From assembly GCF_019656335.1 (NCBI RefSeq), contig NZ_BPLZ01000003.1, positions 62,001 through 126,000 of the forward strand: 64,000 bases of DNA, in the 5' to 3' direction. Positions within the stretch are counted from its first letter, which is position 1. Each line of letters begins with the position of its first letter. The DNA comes from Pseudomonas sp. NCCP-436. GTDB lineage: Bacteria; Pseudomonadota; Gammaproteobacteria; Pseudomonadales; Pseudomonadaceae. The notes under the pieces are model-generated. The model was not told the origin of the DNA. It did no database searches and saw only the letters and a program-made list of their open reading frames with translations. A program made the position numbers and the translations under genes. Shown piece after piece: positions 29,205 through 40,423 of the stretch.

Positions 29205-30151
29205 GTCGGGCTCTTCATCAGCGGGTGGCTCTGCCAGTAATCACGGGCAGCGGCAATATCGGCAGCAATGGCCGCCTTCAAGGCCTCCAGCGAGGCGAAA
29301 CGCTGCTCATCACGCAGCTTGTGGTGGAAAGCCACCGAAAGACGCCGGCCATACAGGTCGCCGGCAAAATCCAGCAGGTGTACCTCCAAATGGGCGCTGC
29401 CATTGCCGGCAACGCTGGGGCGCACACCAATATTGGCAACGCCCGGTTGAATCACTCCGGCCACCTCACAGCTCACCAAGTAAACGCCAATAAGCGGTAC
29501 CTTGCAGCGCTTGAGCTGAATGTTGGCGGTCGGCGCAGCAAGCTGGCGACCGAGCTTCTGTCCGTGCAGCACGCGCCCGGCAATGCGGAACGGCCGTCCG
29601 AGCAGCGCTTCGGCCAGTTCGAAATCGGCATCGGCCAGCGCCTGACGGATCCGCGTACTGCTGACCCGCGCACCGCGTACCTCGACCGTGGTGGAGGCAT
29701 CGACGCTGAAACCGTAGCGCTGCCCTGCGGCCTTGAGAAATTCAAAATCCCCGGCGCGGTCACAGCCGAAGCGGAAATCGTCACCGATCTCCAGATCTCT
29801 CACCGCCAGGCCATCCACCAGTACGCGCTGGACAAATTCGGCTGCCGACAGCTCTCGCAGGCGGCGGTTAAAGGCCAGGCACAACACCTGATCAATACCT
29901 TCGGCGGCCAGCAGTGCAAGCTTGTCACGCAGACGGGTCAGGCGCGCCGGCGCATGGGTCGGATCGAAGAACTCGCGTGGCTGTGGCTCGAAGATCACCA
30001 CGCAACTGGGCACGCCCAGTTCCGCAGCCCGTTCGCGCAGGCGCGCCAGGATTGCCTGGTGCCCACGGTGAACGCCGTCGAAATTACCGATGGTGGCCAC
30101 GCAGCCCCGCGTCTGGGGCTGCAGGTTATGAATACCTCGAACCAGCTGCAT
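29201..30151 (-). CDS. ribF: Bifunctional riboflavin kinase/FAD synthetase RibF
   Basis: A 316-residue enzyme that phosphorylates riboflavin to FMN and adenylates it to FAD. The N-terminal nucleotidyltransferase domain begins with [12 protein letters not shown] and has the later SSTRIR motif. The C-terminal kinase domain contains PTANI and [11 protein letters not shown]...[11 protein letters not shown] 30151 is chosen; an ATG 13 codons upstream would add the odd segment MRIIGHFVNKKRA, but AAGAAG before 30151 fits better. No FMN riboswitch is visible upstream. Confidence 0.95.
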   Translation of the reverse strand: MQLVRGIHNLQPQTRGCVATIGNFDGVHRGHQAILARLRERAAELGVPSCVVIFEPQPREFFDPTHAPARLTRLRDKLALLAAEGIDQVLCLAFNRRLRELSAAEFVQRVLVDGLAVRDLEIGDDFRFGCDRAGDFEFLKAAGQRYGFSVDASTTVEVRGARVSSTRIRQALADADFELAEALLGRPFRIAGRVLHGQKLGRQLAAPTANIQLKRCKVPLIGVYLVSCEVAGVIQPGVANIGVRPSVAGNGSAHLEVHLLDFAGDLYGRRLSVAFHHKLRDEQRFASLEALKAAIAADIAAARDYWQSHPLMKSPT

Positions 30152-30250
30152 AGCACGCTTCTTGTTCACAAAGTGGCCGATTATACGCACAGCAGGCCAC
30201 GCACAACAGGCGTTACAACATCCGGATACCGGCCGTTATCCCCATCCGCA

Positions 30251-31786
30251 TTACAGTGCCCGGCGGGCAAAGTCGCGCAGGCGAAACCCAAGCAGCAACA
30301 ACATGGCGAAGTAGGCGAACAGACCGGCACCTACCAGCGCCGTCAGTCGCAGCAGACGCTCAGCCATATTGCCTTCGGCCCAGGCCGGCATATATGCCAT
30401 CAGACCAAGCAGTACTGCCACCATCAACGCGACTGCTACCCCAACCTTAAACAGGAACAGCCCCCAACCCGGCAGCGGACAGAAGATTCCACGCCGGCGC
30501 AACTGCCAGTACAGCAGAACGGCATTCAGACAGGCCGCCAGGCTGATTGCCAGCGCCAGGCCGGCATGGGCCAGGGGGCCGATCAGCAACAGGTTCATCA
30601 ACTGGGTGAACAGCAGCGTTACAACGGCAATCTTCACCGGTGTACGGATGTCCTGCCGGGCATAGAAGCCGGGCGCCAGAATCTTCACCAGGATGATGCC
30701 CAAAAGCCCCACGGAATACGCGATCAACGCCTGCTGGGTCATCGCCGCGTCAGTGGCGCTAAATCTGCCGTATTGGAACAGCGACACCGTCAGCGGCTCA
30801 GCCAGAACTGCCAGCGCCAACGCGGCCGGCAACACCAGCAGGACACACAGACGCAGCCCCCAGTCGAGCAGGCGGCGGTACTGTTCGACATCGTCACTGG
30901 CGTAAGTCTTGGAAAGCGCCGGCAGCAGGATTGTCCCCAGCGCTACCCCCAACACCCCCGAAGGCAGCTCCATCAGACGGTCGGCGTAGTACATCCAGGA
31001 TACCGAACCAGCCACAAGAAAAGAGGCGAAGATGGTGTTGATGATCAGCGAAACCTGACTCACCGAAACCCCGAAGATCGCCGGCCCCATCTGTCGGAGC
31101 ACCCGCCACACACCGCTGTCACGCAGGTTCAGACGCGGCAGAACCAGCATGCCGATCTTCTTCAGGTGCGGCAGCTGCCAGAGCAGTTGCAACAGTCCGC
31201 CAACCAGCACCGCCCAGCCCAGTGCCTTGATCGGTGGATCGAAATACGGCGTCAGCCACAAAGAGAAGACGATCATGCTGAGATTCAGCAGGGTCGGCAC
31301 GAAGGCCGGCACTGAAAAACGGTTCCAGGTATTGAGAATGGCTCCGGCCAATGACGATAGCGAGATCAGCAATATATAAGGGAAGGTGATCCGCAGCAGA
31401 TCCACGGTCAGCTCGAAGCGCTCAGCCTCCACAGCGAAGCCTGGCGCGGTGGCCCAGACAATCCAGGGTGCCACCAGTACGCCGGTCGCCGTAACCAGTG
31501 CCAGCACCAGGGTAAGCAGACCTGATACGAAGGCGACAAAGGTGCGTGTGGCTTCCTCGCCCTGCTGCATCTTGTACTCGGCAAGAATCGGCACGAATGC
31601 TTGGGAAAAGGCGCCCTCGGCAAAGATGCGACGCAACAGGTTGGGTAGCTTGAAGGCCACCACAAAGGCATCGGATGCCGCGCCGGCACCAAAGGTGCGG
31701 GCGATGATGGTGTCGCGCACGAAACCCAGCACACGAGACACCATGGTCAGGGAGCTGACGGCAGCCAGGGATTTGAGCAAATTCAT
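30251..31786 (-). CDS. murJ: Lipid II flippase MurJ
   Basis: A 511-residue inner-membrane protein of the MOP superfamily that flips lipid II for peptidoglycan synthesis. About fourteen hydrophobic segments are visible. The start [25 protein letters not shown] and the segment [34 protein letters not shown] match MurJ closely, including the central-cavity arginines. The frame is open upstream but the ATG at 31786 gives the family length. It is separated from ribF by 99 bases and diverges from rpsT, as in other pseudomonads. Confidence 0.95.
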   Translation of the reverse strand: MNLLKSLAAVSSLTMVSRVLGFVRDTIIARTFGAGAASDAFVVAFKLPNLLRRIFAEGAFSQAFVPILAEYKMQQGEEATRTFVAFVSGLLTLVLALVTATGVLVAPWIVWATAPGFAVEAERFELTVDLLRITFPYILLISLSSLAGAILNTWNRFSVPAFVPTLLNLSMIVFSLWLTPYFDPPIKALGWAVLVGGLLQLLWQLPHLKKIGMLVLPRLNLRDSGVWRVLRQMGPAIFGVSVSQVSLIINTIFASFLVAGSVSWMYYADRLMELPSGVLGVALGTILLPALSKTYASDDVEQYRRLLDWGLRLCVLLVLPAALALAVLAEPLTVSLFQYGRFSATDAAMTQQALIAYSVGLLGIILVKILAPGFYARQDIRTPVKIAVVTLLFTQLMNLLLIGPLAHAGLALAISLAACLNAVLLYWQLRRRGIFCPLPGWGLFLFKVGVAVALMVAVLLGLMAYMPAWAEGNMAERLLRLTALVGAGLFAYFAMLLLLGFRLRDFARRAL

Positions 31787-31895
31787 AAATGGCGGCTTCT
31801 CGGCGGGACGGGCTGAGGACAATTCGCAGCGAGCGAAGGGAACGAGTTTAACCAGCCACCCGCGTCCAGACCAGCCGGACAACACGCGATCAGAC

Positions 31896-31924
31896 TTGAC
31901 AGCCGCTCGGGGGATCGGCATGAT
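31896..31924 (+). promoter_or_regulatory. Probable sigma-70 promoter of rpsT
   Basis: TTGACA at 31896-31901 and CATGAT at 31919-31924 are 17 bases apart, 48 bases upstream of the rpsT start. The -35 is a perfect match; the -10 matches the consensus at four of six positions. Confidence 0.6.
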
Positions 31925-31971
31925 TCGCGACCTTATTTGTCGTAACCCCCCAGTTTTCGAGGAGCTTGACG

Positions 31972-32250
31972 GTGGCCAACTCACCTTCTGCCAAAAAACG
32001 CGCCAAACAGGCTGAGAAGCGCCGTAGCCATAACGCCAGCCTGCGCTCCATGGTTCGTACCTACATCAAGAACGTGGTCAAGGCTATTGCAGCCAAGGAT
32101 CTCGAGCTTGCCAAGAGCGCCTACAGCGCAGCCGTACCGGTCATCGACCGCATGGCTGACAAAGGCATCATCCACAAGAACAAGGCCGCTCGTCACAAGA
32201 GCCGTCTGAATGCGCATATCAAGGCACTCGGCGAAGCCGCTGCTGCCTGA
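31972..32250 (+). CDS. rpsT: 30S ribosomal protein S20
   Basis: A 92-residue, lysine/arginine-rich helical protein of the small subunit (binds 16S rRNA early in assembly). The sequence [17 protein letters not shown]... with [16 protein letters not shown] and [12 protein letters not shown] is diagnostic. Translation starts with GTG at 31972, with GAGGAG eight bases upstream; a TTG two codons earlier would add Met-Thr and is not typical of S20. A rare start codon is also known for E. coli rpsT (UUG) and serves in autoregulation there. Confidence 0.96.
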   Translation: MANSPSAKKRAKQAEKRRSHNASLRSMVRTYIKNVVKAIAAKDLELAKSAYSAAVPVIDRMADKGIIHKNKAARHKSRLNAHIKALGEAAAA

Positions 32251-32269
32251 TTGCCACAAGGTTCTTGCC

Positions 32270-32301
32270 AAAAAGCCCGCATCGATTGATGCGGGCTTTT
32301 T
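32270..32301 (+). terminator. Terminator after rpsT
   Basis: AAAAAGCCCGCATC pairs with GATGCGGGCTTTTT across a GATT loop, with the 3' arm ending in five T. Confidence 0.9.
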
Positions 32302-32359
32302 ATTCGTGTCTGTTTTTCCTGTTTCACCGACCGGCCGAAGCCGGCCAGCGCCCCGCCTC

Positions 32360-32944
32360 TTACTCCCCGAGTATCTGGCCGATTGCCGGATCCTTGAAGG
32401 CACGGGTCAGCGCATCGCTTAACACCTCGCTCACCAGCCGGGTATTGGTCTGCTGGTTCGGCGCCGTACCGAAACGCTGATTCAGCGACGCCCCATAACG
32501 TCCGGTGTAACGGCGACTAGCACCTTTCACTTCGGCACGGATAGAGGCCGAAATATCCGCCTCGGTCACGTATACGCCTTCCTTAGGCGACTGATACTTC
32601 AGCTCCGCCAGCGTGATGGTCAGTTGCGGCGCGTTATAGGCACCGGCACTTGGCGTAAAGCCCAGCAGACGTACCGCGGCCTCCGCCTCCGCCTGCAGTT
32701 TCGGCAACAGGCTCTCGCCATTAACACTGATGGAGCTGGTTTCCGGATAAAGTCCGCCACGCGTACCAAGAATCGGCGAGGAGCGGCCATCAACCACCCG
32801 CACGACCACCGGCTGCCCCTGACCGACCGGAGTCAGCGAGCTGGTCAGCTTGGGTTGCGGATCCAGTTGCTGGGGACTATGGGCACAACCGGCCAGAGTC
32901 AGGCTTGCCGCGGCAAGCAAGGCGAACAACGCACGATGCAGCAT
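32360..32944 (-). CDS. YajG-family lipoprotein
   Basis: A 194-residue lipoprotein. The signal peptide ends in a lipobox LTLAGC, with Ala-His after Cys, so outer-membrane sorting is likely. The mature part matches the YajG/DUF-type family (segments VVDGRSSPILGTRGG and the C-terminal SDALTRAFKDPAIGQIL). E. coli YajG is of unknown function. I chose ATG 32944, which gives a standard signal peptide; five more codons are possible upstream. It diverges from the small gene at 33119. Confidence 0.82.
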   Translation of the reverse strand: MLHRALFALLAAASLTLAGCAHSPQQLDPQPKLTSSLTPVGQGQPVVVRVVDGRSSPILGTRGGLYPETSSISVNGESLLPKLQAEAEAAVRLLGFTPSAGAYNAPQLTITLAELKYQSPKEGVYVTEADISASIRAEVKGASRRYTGRYGASLNQRFGTAPNQQTNTRLVSEVLSDALTRAFKDPAIGQILGE

Positions 32945-33118
32945 GCTCGATCTCTCCAAGAAAGGGGGAATGAAAAGTGCCCGGCAGTATACCCAGCAGC
33001 AGCGGGCGCCAACAGCACTCCAGCATGAGACTGACAGGGCAATCCGGCGGTTCCTGTCATACGGATGTCACCTGAACAGTGCATAAGGGAAACTCTCTTT
33101 TCAGCATTGAGGCCGAAC

Positions 33119-33352
33119 ATGATGAACCGACTGCAACGCCTGTTCCGCCGCCCTCTCAAGCGCCATTTTGTCCTGCTTGACGAACAGGGTCTGTGCCGCG
33201 CCCTGCGCCAGTGCAGCGAACCACCACTGGAAACCCACTGGGTCGAGGTCAGCAGCACCAGCCCCGCCTGGCTGGGTCAATCGCTCCCTGCTGACGCACG
33301 GATCTCTCGAGTCAGCCAGTCATCGACAACGACACAGGCATTTGCACCCTGA
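33119..33352 (+). CDS. Small conserved-type hypothetical protein (PA4564-like position)
   Basis: A 77-residue basic protein starting MMNRLQRLFRRP, with GAGG eight bases before the ATG. It holds the pattern FVLLDEQGLCRALRQ and WVEVSSTSPAWLGQSLPADARI, which looks like a real folded domain rather than random sequence, and has two cysteines. The N-terminal Arg-rich stretch is amphipathic. No function is known to me. It sits at the place of PA4564 between rpsT and proB in P. aeruginosa (from memory), and its 3' side borders the structured mqo leader. Confidence 0.6.
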   Translation: MMNRLQRLFRRPLKRHFVLLDEQGLCRALRQCSEPPLETHWVEVSSTSPAWLGQSLPADARISRVSQSSTTTQAFAP

Positions 33353-33797
33353 CTGTCACAGCAAGAAAAGTCACGCAAGGCAACAATTTCGCCCGATTCC
33401 CGCTATAATCGCGCCCCGATTATAAGGACGCCTCCTGATCGGGTCGCACCACCTCAGCGATGCTCCGGCATCGGTCCCGCCTCAGAGAGTCGCCCACTTC
33501 GCGCTGCCACCTGCAGCTCGCCTCCTCACTCGGCACTAATAGATGCCGCCTTATGTCGAATGGTCAGAGGACGCGAAGCAGGCCAAGGTAGCCGAATCTT
33601 TGAGGTTCACCGCTCCAAAAGAGCGTGAAAAAACGGGTTTAACAACTTCACAAGAGTGTGGCGAACAGATGAAGAACATTGCGTCCGTGAATCGGAGCCC
33701 CGACCCCTCCACACATTTAGCCCGGCGTACAGCCTGAACCCAACGGTAAGGCCCTGTCGGTCGGTTATCTGGTGCAGTATTTCTTGGAGAAAGGTTA
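33353..33797 (+). promoter_or_regulatory. 445-base region with mqo promoter and structured leader
   Basis: No convincing gene lies here. A perfect TATAAT is at 33404-33409 (the -35 region is weak). The predicted transcript would begin at a hairpin: CCCGAT (33415-33420) pairs with ATCGGG (33438-33443), with AGGA/TCCT stacked inside around a CGCC loop. A second hairpin CGATGC-TCCG-GCATCG spans 33458-33473, and a third CGGCA/TGCCG spans 33531-33548. The rest up to mqo is unremarkable; GAGAAAGG precedes the mqo ATG. A 65-codon frame at 33543 has no ribosome-binding site and is not called. Confidence 0.55.
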
Positions 33798-35297
33798 ATG
33801 GCGCAAAACGATTCCCAAAGCGTAGACGTGGTGCTGGTTGGCGCCGGCATCATGAGCGCGACCTTGGGCGTGCTGCTCAAGGAACTCAACCCCGGCATCA
33901 CGCTGGAAGTGCTTGAAATGCGCGAATCCGGCGCAGTGGAAAGCTCCAACCCCTGGAACAACGCCGGCACCGGCCACGCCGCGCTGTGCGAGCTGAATTA
34001 CACGCCCGAAGGCTCCGACGGCAGTATTGATATCAAGAAGTCGGTGAGCATCAACGCCCAGTTCGAGGAATCCAAGCAGTTCTGGGCCTATCTGGTCGAC
34101 AAGGGCGCGATCCATTCCCCCAAATCCTTCATCAACCCCGTGCCGCATATGAGCTTCGTGCGCGGCAACAGCGGCATCGCGTTTCTGAAGAAACGCTTCG
34201 AGGCCCTGCGCCAGCACCATGCCTTCGAAAGCATGGAGTACACCGAGGATCGCGCCACCATCGGCGAATGGGCTCCGCTACTGATTCCCGGCCGGGACAG
34301 CAACGAGCCTCTGGCCATGACCCGCGTACAGGCCGGCACCGATGTCAACTTTGGCGCCGTCACCCGGCAGATGCTGGATTACCTGACTAACCAGCCGGGC
34401 GCCAAGGTCACCTGCAACCAGAAAGTGACCAACCTCAAGCGCGACGGCAAGGGCTGGCAAGTCAGCGCGCGCGACACCCGCTCCGGTGCTACCCGCCAAA
34501 TCAGCAGCCGTTTCGTCTTCCTCGGCGCCGGTGGCGGTGCCCTGCCCCTGCTGCAGCTCTCCGGCATCCCGGAGGGCAAGGGCTTCGGCGGCTTCCCGGT
34601 CAGCGGTCAGTGGCTGCGCTGCGACAACCCGGAAGTAGTCGCCAGACACCAGGCCAAGGTCTACAGCCAGGCTGAAGTAGGCTCGCCGCCCATGTCGGTA
34701 CCGCACCTGGACACCCGCGTGGTGGATGGCAAGAAATCCCTGCTGTTCGGTCCGTACGCCGGATTCACCACCAAGTTCCTCAAGCACGGCTCATTCCTTG
34801 ACCTGCCACTGTCGGTACGCCCCAACAACCTGGGCCCCATGCTGGCGGTGGCGCGCGACAACATGGATCTGACCCGCTACCTGATCAAGGAAGTACTGCA
34901 ATCCCAGGAACAGCGCCTGCAGACCCTGCGTGGCTTCTACCCGGAAGCCCGGGCCGAAGACTGGCGCCTGGAGATTGCCGGGCAACGCGTACAGATCATC
35001 AAGAAGGATCCGAAAAAAGGCGGCATCCTGCAGTTCGGTACCGAGCTGGTCGCAGCTGCCGACGGCAGCATCGCCGCACTGCTGGGCGCCTCCCCCGGCG
35101 CCTCGGTGACCGTCTCGATCATGCTCGACCTGATCCGTCGCTGCTTCCCCGAGCAGGCCGCCAGCGATGCCTGGCGCAGCAAACTGGACGAGATTTTCCC
35201 TGCCATGGCCGACGTCCTGTCCAAGGATGCCGAACGCTACCGCGCCGTGCAGGAGCAGTCGAACAAACGACTGCAACTGGATACTCCCAGCGCCTGA
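33798..35297 (+). CDS. mqo: Malate:quinone oxidoreductase
   Basis: A 499-residue peripheral membrane FAD enzyme that oxidises malate to oxaloacetate and passes electrons to the quinone pool, acting in the TCA cycle in place of or beside malate dehydrogenase. The FAD motif [20 protein letters not shown] starts the protein, and [17 protein letters not shown] and the C-terminal [19 protein letters not shown] are hallmarks of Mqo. GAGAAAGG lies close upstream of the ATG. The gene is monocistronic: a structured leader precedes it and a strong terminator follows. In P. aeruginosa (from memory) no mqo sits at this place between rpsT and proB. Confidence 0.96.
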   Translation: MAQNDSQSVDVVLVGAGIMSATLGVLLKELNPGITLEVLEMRESGAVESSNPWNNAGTGHAALCELNYTPEGSDGSIDIKKSVSINAQFEESKQFWAYLVDKGAIHSPKSFINPVPHMSFVRGNSGIAFLKKRFEALRQHHAFESMEYTEDRATIGEWAPLLIPGRDSNEPLAMTRVQAGTDVNFGAVTRQMLDYLTNQPGAKVTCNQKVTNLKRDGKGWQVSARDTRSGATRQISSRFVFLGAGGGALPLLQLSGIPEGKGFGGFPVSGQWLRCDNPEVVARHQAKVYSQAEVGSPPMSVPHLDTRVVDGKKSLLFGPYAGFTTKFLKHGSFLDLPLSVRPNNLGPMLAVARDNMDLTRYLIKEVLQSQEQRLQTLRGFYPEARAEDWRLEIAGQRVQIIKKDPKKGGILQFGTELVAAADGSIAALLGASPGASVTVSIMLDLIRRCFPEQAASDAWRSKLDEIFPAMADVLSKDAERYRAVQEQSNKRLQLDTPSA

Positions 35298-35302
35298 CGA
35301 AA

Positions 35303-35340
35303 AGCATAAAAAACCGCCCTTCGGGGCGGTTTTTTATGCT
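35303..35340. terminator. Bidirectional terminator between mqo and creA
   Basis: A perfect 17-bp stem, AGCATAAAAAACCGCCC with its complement, closes on a TTCG tetraloop; A- and T-tracts on either side let it serve both convergent genes. The creA stop codon abuts it. Confidence 0.92.
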
Positions 35341-35802
35341 TCAGGGTTTCCCCCAGGACAGGATTGGAATCGCCGTCACCGCATTCTGCGGGCTGCCTTC
35401 AATAACCCGATCACTGTAGACGAGATACACCAGCGCGTTACGCTTGCGATCGAAGAAGCGCACCACCTGCATGGTCTTGAACACCAACGAAGTGCGCTCG
35501 CGGAACACTTCCTCGCCGTCACGCAGTTCGCCACGAAAGCTGATCGGACCGACCTGCCGACAGGCAATGGAAGCCTCGGCACGATCTTCGGCCAGCCCGA
35601 GACCGCCCTTGACACCTCCGGTCTTGGCTCGCGACAGGTAACAGGTAACGCCTTCAACCTTGGGATCATCGAACGCCTCGACGACGATTCGATCATTTGG
35701 CCCGATCCACTTGAATACCGTCGAAACCTCGCCAATGGTCTCGGCCAGCAGCAGCCCGGGCAACATCAACAACCCTGCCACACACGCCCTGAATGACTGC
35801 AT
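35341..35802 (-). CDS. creA: CreA family periplasmic protein
   Basis: A 153-residue exported protein with signal peptide [21 protein letters not shown]. The mature part matches Cre[42 protein letters not shown]..., with two cysteines (CYLS and ACRQVGP). Its function is unknown; in E. coli it lies beside the creBC two-component system, which is absent here. It follows proB on the same strand after 24 bases and may be co-transcribed with it. Confidence 0.9.
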   Translation of the reverse strand: MQSFRACVAGLLMLPGLLLAETIGEVSTVFKWIGPNDRIVVEAFDDPKVEGVTCYLSRAKTGGVKGGLGLAEDRAEASIACRQVGPISFRGELRDGEEVFRERTSLVFKTMQVVRFFDRKRNALVYLVYSDRVIEGSPQNAVTAIPILSWGKP

Positions 35803-35826
35803 GCTCCGCCCCCGGCCCGCTATGGG

Positions 35827-36945
35827 CTATACCACAATGAGATTGTCCCGATGCACCAGTTCATGCTCGTCCACATACCCTAACAGCCGTTCAATGGCAT
35901 CTGAAGGCTGGCCGATGATCTTCTGCGCCTCCGCGGCACTGTAATTGACCAACCCTCGAGCCACCTCGCGCCCGTCCGGCGCAACGCAGACCACCATCTC
36001 GCCACGACGGAAGTTACCCTGCACAGCCTTGACACCCACCGGCAACAGGCTCTTGTGATCCTGACGCAACGCCTTGACCGCACCGTCATCCAGGATCAGG
36101 GTACCACGCGTCTGCAGATGGCCAGCGAGCCACTGCTTGCGTGCCGCCAGCAAGCCACGTTCCGGAGCCAGCAACGTACCAAGTCGCTCACCGCCCCTCA
36201 GTCGCGTCAGCACCTGATCAATGGCGCCGCCGACAATCACCGTATGCGCTCCAGAACGCGCAGCCAGACGCGCCGCACGCAGCTTGGTCTGCATCCCGCC
36301 ACGCCCCAGAGCACCTCCGACACCGCCAGCGACCGCGTCCAGAGCCGGATCGTCAGCGCGTGCCTCATGAATCAGCCGGGCATCCGGATTATGTCGCGGA
36401 TCAGCGTCATACATACCGTCGCGATCAGTGAGGATCACCAGCAGATCCGCCTCCACCAGGTTGGCCACCAGCGCTGCCAGGGTGTCGTTATCACCGAAGC
36501 GGATCTCGTCGGTCACCACAGTGTCGTTCTCGTTGATTACCGGCACCACGTCCAGGTCAACGAGCGTACGCAATGTACTGCGCGCATTGAGGTATCGCTT
36601 ACGATCCGACAGGTCGTCGTGAGTCAGGAGAATCTGCGCAGTGCGCCGCCCATGCTCGGCAAAGCTCGATTCCCAGGCCTGCACCAGGACCATCTGACCA
36701 ATGGCGGCGGCAGCCTGCAGCTCGTGCATTGCGCTAGGTCGACTACTCCAGCCCAGTCGGCTCATACCGGCTGCAACAGCCCCGGAGGACACCAGCACCA
36801 ACTCGACACCCTGCTCGCGCAAGGCGACCATTTGCCGAACCCACACCGCCATGGCCGCACGATCCAGGCCACGCCCGTCGGCAGTCAACAGCGCACTGCC
36901 GATCTTCACCACCCAGCGCCGTGCACTGGTCACCTTGTCACGCAT
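35827..36945 (-). CDS. proB: Glutamate 5-kinase
   Basis: A 372-residue cytosolic kinase for the first step of proline synthesis (glutamate to glutamyl-5-phosphate). The amino-acid kinase domain starts [17 protein letters not shown] and includes [26 protein letters not shown] and [13 protein letters not shown]. The last ~100 residues are a PUA domain ([14 protein letters not shown]..., [20 protein letters not shown]). Proline feedback inhibition is expected. GGGAG lies just upstream of ATG. The next pathway gene, proA, is not nearby. Confidence 0.96.
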   Translation of the reverse strand: MRDKVTSARRWVVKIGSALLTADGRGLDRAAMAVWVRQMVALREQGVELVLVSSGAVAAGMSRLGWSSRPSAMHELQAAAAIGQMVLVQAWESSFAEHGRRTAQILLTHDDLSDRKRYLNARSTLRTLVDLDVVPVINENDTVVTDEIRFGDNDTLAALVANLVEADLLVILTDRDGMYDADPRHNPDARLIHEARADDPALDAVAGGVGGALGRGGMQTKLRAARLAARSGAHTVIVGGAIDQVLTRLRGGERLGTLLAPERGLLAARKQWLAGHLQTRGTLILDDGAVKALRQDHKSLLPVGVKAVQGNFRRGEMVVCVAPDGREVARGLVNYSAAEAQKIIGQPSDAIERLLGYVDEHELVHRDNLIVV

Positions 36946-36991
36946 GATCTCCCAACCTTAGTCAGAAAACGATGGGTTCCACCCCACCTAC

Positions 36992-37016
36992 AAAAACGCC
37001 GCAATTAAGCGGCGTT
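36992..37016 (-). terminator. Terminator after obgE
   Basis: AACGCCGC and GCGGCGTT form an 8-bp stem with a six-base AT loop; on the minus strand it is followed by five T. It separates obgE from proB. Confidence 0.85.
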
Positions 37017-37027
37017 GGAAATTTTGC

Positions 37028-38275
<1,248 letters not shown>

Positions 38276-38416
38276 TCAACAGTACAACACACAGGCCCTT
38301 GCCGGATGACCCCACGCCGAAGGCATGGAGAGCTGGGTAATCGGGCAAGAACCCAAGGATACAGAAATGGCCAACGCCTTCCAGCACTCCGCTGATTGCG
38401 GAATAAACGGTGGCCC

Positions 38417-38450
38417 AATAAAAAAGCCCCGTCCTACGGACAGGGCTTTT
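38417..38450 (-). terminator. Terminator after rpmA
   Basis: On the minus strand GCCCTGTCC pairs with GGACGGGGC (one mismatch) around CGTA, followed by six T. It lies between rpmA and obgE, so obgE transcription needs read-through or its own promoter. Confidence 0.82.
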
Positions 38451-38465
38451 CCAGCGTGCAGGCGA

Positions 38466-38723
38466 TTAGGCCTGGACAACGCTCACGTAGCGACGGCCGA
38501 AAGCGCCCTTCACTTCGAATTTGACCACGCCCTCAACCTTGGCGAAGAGAGTGTGATCCTTGCCGATGCCCACGCCTACACCCGGGTGGAATTGGGTGCC
38601 ACGCTGACGGACGATGATGTTGCCGGCCTTGATGGCCTGGCCGCCATACATCTTCACGCCAAGGCGTTTACTTTCGGAATCGCGGCCGTTACGGGTAGAA
38701 CCGCCAGCTTTTTTGTGTGCCAT
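38466..38723 (-). CDS. rpmA: 50S ribosomal protein L27
   Basis: An 85-residue protein near the peptidyl-transferase centre. It opens with [24 protein letters not shown], the uncleaved form usual in Gram-negative bacteria, whose N-terminal tail reaches the tRNA acceptor ends. [15 protein letters not shown] is conserved. It follows rplU after 36 bases on the minus strand. Confidence 0.97.
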   Translation of the reverse strand: MAHKKAGGSTRNGRDSESKRLGVKMYGGQAIKAGNIIVRQRGTQFHPGVGVGIGKDHTLFAKVEGVVKFEVKGAFGRRYVSVVQA

Positions 38724-38759
38724 GAGTCAATACTCCAAATAAGTGGTCGGGCCGACGAA

Positions 38760-39071
38760 TCAGGCCTGGATACCGGTGATTTTGATCTCGGTGAACCACT
38801 GACGGTGGCCCTGACGCTTCATGTGGTGCTTACGACGGCGGAACTTGATGATGCGCACCTTGTCGTGACGGCCTTGCGAAACGACTTCTGCGACAACCCT
38901 GGCACCGTCCACGACCGGAGCACCGACTTTGACGTCATCACCGTTGCCGACCAGCAGAACGCGGTCGAAGGTGATGGATTCACCGGTGGCAACTTCGAGC
39001 TTCTCGACTTTCAGGTATTCGCCTTCGGCAACCTTGTATTGCTTGCCACCGGTAACAATTACTGCGTACAT
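38760..39071 (-). CDS. rplU: 50S ribosomal protein L21
   Basis: A 103-residue protein that binds 23S rRNA domain [27 protein letters not shown] at the N-terminus and the C-terminal [16 protein letters not shown] block (basic, RNA-contacting) identify it. First gene of rplU-rpmA-obgE; divergent from ispB. Confidence 0.97.
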   Translation of the reverse strand: MYAVIVTGGKQYKVAEGEYLKVEKLEVATGESITFDRVLLVGNGDDVKVGAPVVDGARVVAEVVSQGRHDKVRIIKFRRRKHHMKRQGHRQWFTEIKITGIQA

Positions 39072-39396
39072 GTTTAATCTCCGTTAATCCTGCTCACCCA
39101 GCGCTTTGGAAGAATAGTTATGGGCTGGCATGGCTGCTCGGGGCCGGAAGTGACACCCTTGCAATTGCGTAAGGCAGGGAAATTGCCCAGGAAAAGTTCA
39201 GGGTGCGCGATTGTACGCAACGCCTTGAGCCTGTGCAAGGCCCGCTGCACCTTGCCTTGACAGGCCCTGGCCCGCCACCTAGCATGCCGCGCAGCCCTAG
39301 GCATGCACCTTTTCGTCCGCCAGGCCAGGTCGGCGCTTGCGCCATGGTCGCAGGCGAAACGACAGCAACCGCTAACCACTGGAGCTCCCTTCGTTG
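39072..39396. promoter_or_regulatory. Divergent rplU-ispB intergenic region
   Basis: A 325-base gap without a supported gene. On the minus strand TACAAT (39210-39215) and TTGCAC (39233-39238) are spaced 17 bases, a plausible rplU promoter giving a leader of about 130 bases. Nothing distinctive was seen on the ispB side other than GC-rich sequence. Confidence 0.45.
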
Positions 39397-40365
39397 ATGC
39401 AACCCCAGGCTTTCTACCGCGTGGTGGCGGACGACTTCACCGCCGTCGACGGCATCATCCGCCAGCAAGTGGTTTCCCGCGTACCACTGGTAGAGAAGAT
39501 CGGCGACTATATCATCTCTGCCGGCGGCAAACGCCTACGCCCACTGCTGGTACTACTCAGCGGCAAGGCACTGGGCTACCAGGGCAGTGATCTGCGCCTA
39601 CTGGCGGCCACCATCGAATTTCTACACACCGCCACCCTGCTGCACGACGACGTGGTCGACATGTCCGACATGCGCCGCGGCCGCAGTACCGCCAACGCCC
39701 AATGGGGTAACGGCCCGAGCGTCTTGGTAGGCGACTTCCTCTATTCCCGCTCATTCGAAATGATGGTGGAGCTGGGCTCCATGCCAGTGATGCGCATCCT
39801 TTCGCATGCTACCCGGGTAATCGCCGAGGGCGAGGTACTGCAGCTGTCCAAGGTACGCGATGCCAGCACCACCGAAGACACATACATGGAAGTCATTCGC
39901 GCCAAGACTGCCATGCTGTTCGAGGCTTCCACACATAGCGCCGCGGCTCTGGCCGGAGCCAGCGAGGCTCAGCGGGAAGCACTGCGCACCTTTGGCGACC
40001 ACCTGGGCATTGCCTTCCAACTGGTCGACGACCTGCTCGACTACAGGGGCGACGCCGCCACTTTGGGCAAGAACGTTGGTGACGACCTGGCCGAGGGAAA
40101 ACCGACCCTGCCACTGATCTACACCATGCGCGAAGGCAGCCCCGAGCAGGCTGCCCTGGTGCGCCAGGCCATCCAGAAGGGCGGCATCGAAGATCTGGAA
40201 AGCATCCGCAATGCCGTGGAGACTGCCGGCGCCCTAGACTATACCGCCCGGCGAGCCCGCGAGTTCGCCGAACAGGCCATTGCCAGCCTCGACGCCTTGC
40301 CGCCCAGCCAATACCGGGACGCTCTCGTAGAGCTGAGCCGCTTTGCCGTAGCCCGCACACACTGA
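39397..40365 (+). CDS. ispB: Polyprenyl diphosphate synthase (IspB-type)
   Basis: A 322-residue trans-prenyltransferase that builds the long isoprenoid tail of ubiquinone (nonaprenyl in pseudomonads, from family knowledge). The two aspartate-rich motifs are LLHDDVVD and LVDDLLDY, with GGKRLRP and GKPTLPL as further marks. I took ATG 39397; the TTG directly before it is an in-frame extension of one codon. Terminator directly downstream. Confidence 0.95.
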   Translation: MQPQAFYRVVADDFTAVDGIIRQQVVSRVPLVEKIGDYIISAGGKRLRPLLVLLSGKALGYQGSDLRLLAATIEFLHTATLLHDDVVDMSDMRRGRSTANAQWGNGPSVLVGDFLYSRSFEMMVELGSMPVMRILSHATRVIAEGEVLQLSKVRDASTTEDTYMEVIRAKTAMLFEASTHSAAALAGASEAQREALRTFGDHLGIAFQLVDDLLDYRGDAATLGKNVGDDLAEGKPTLPLIYTMREGSPEQAALVRQAIQKGGIEDLESIRNAVETAGALDYTARRAREFAEQAIASLDALPPSQYRDALVELSRFAVARTH

Positions 40366-40382
40366 CAGGCAGCCTGAAAAAT

Positions 40383-40412
40383 AAAACGCCCCGAACCAGT
40401 CGGGGCGTTTTT
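40383..40412. terminator. Bidirectional terminator between ispB and the SDR gene
   Basis: AAAACGCCCCGA pairs with TCGGGGCGTTTT around ACCAG, with a T-tract on each strand. Confidence 0.9.
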
Positions 40413-40423
40413 GTCTGGATCAG

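Noticed and set aside
30152-30250. Possible FMN riboswitch near ribF
   Set aside because: Only 99 bases separate murJ and ribF and the RFN-element conserved boxes are not visible.
29225-31315. A 696-codon plus-strand open frame across ribF and murJ
   Set aside because: It is exactly antisense to two well-identified genes, is rich in Gln/Arg/His as expected of a GC-rich shadow frame, and has no ribosome-binding site.
33543-33737. A 64-residue frame between the small gene and mqo
   Set aside because: No ribosome-binding site, sequence without pattern, and its beginning overlaps a leader hairpin.
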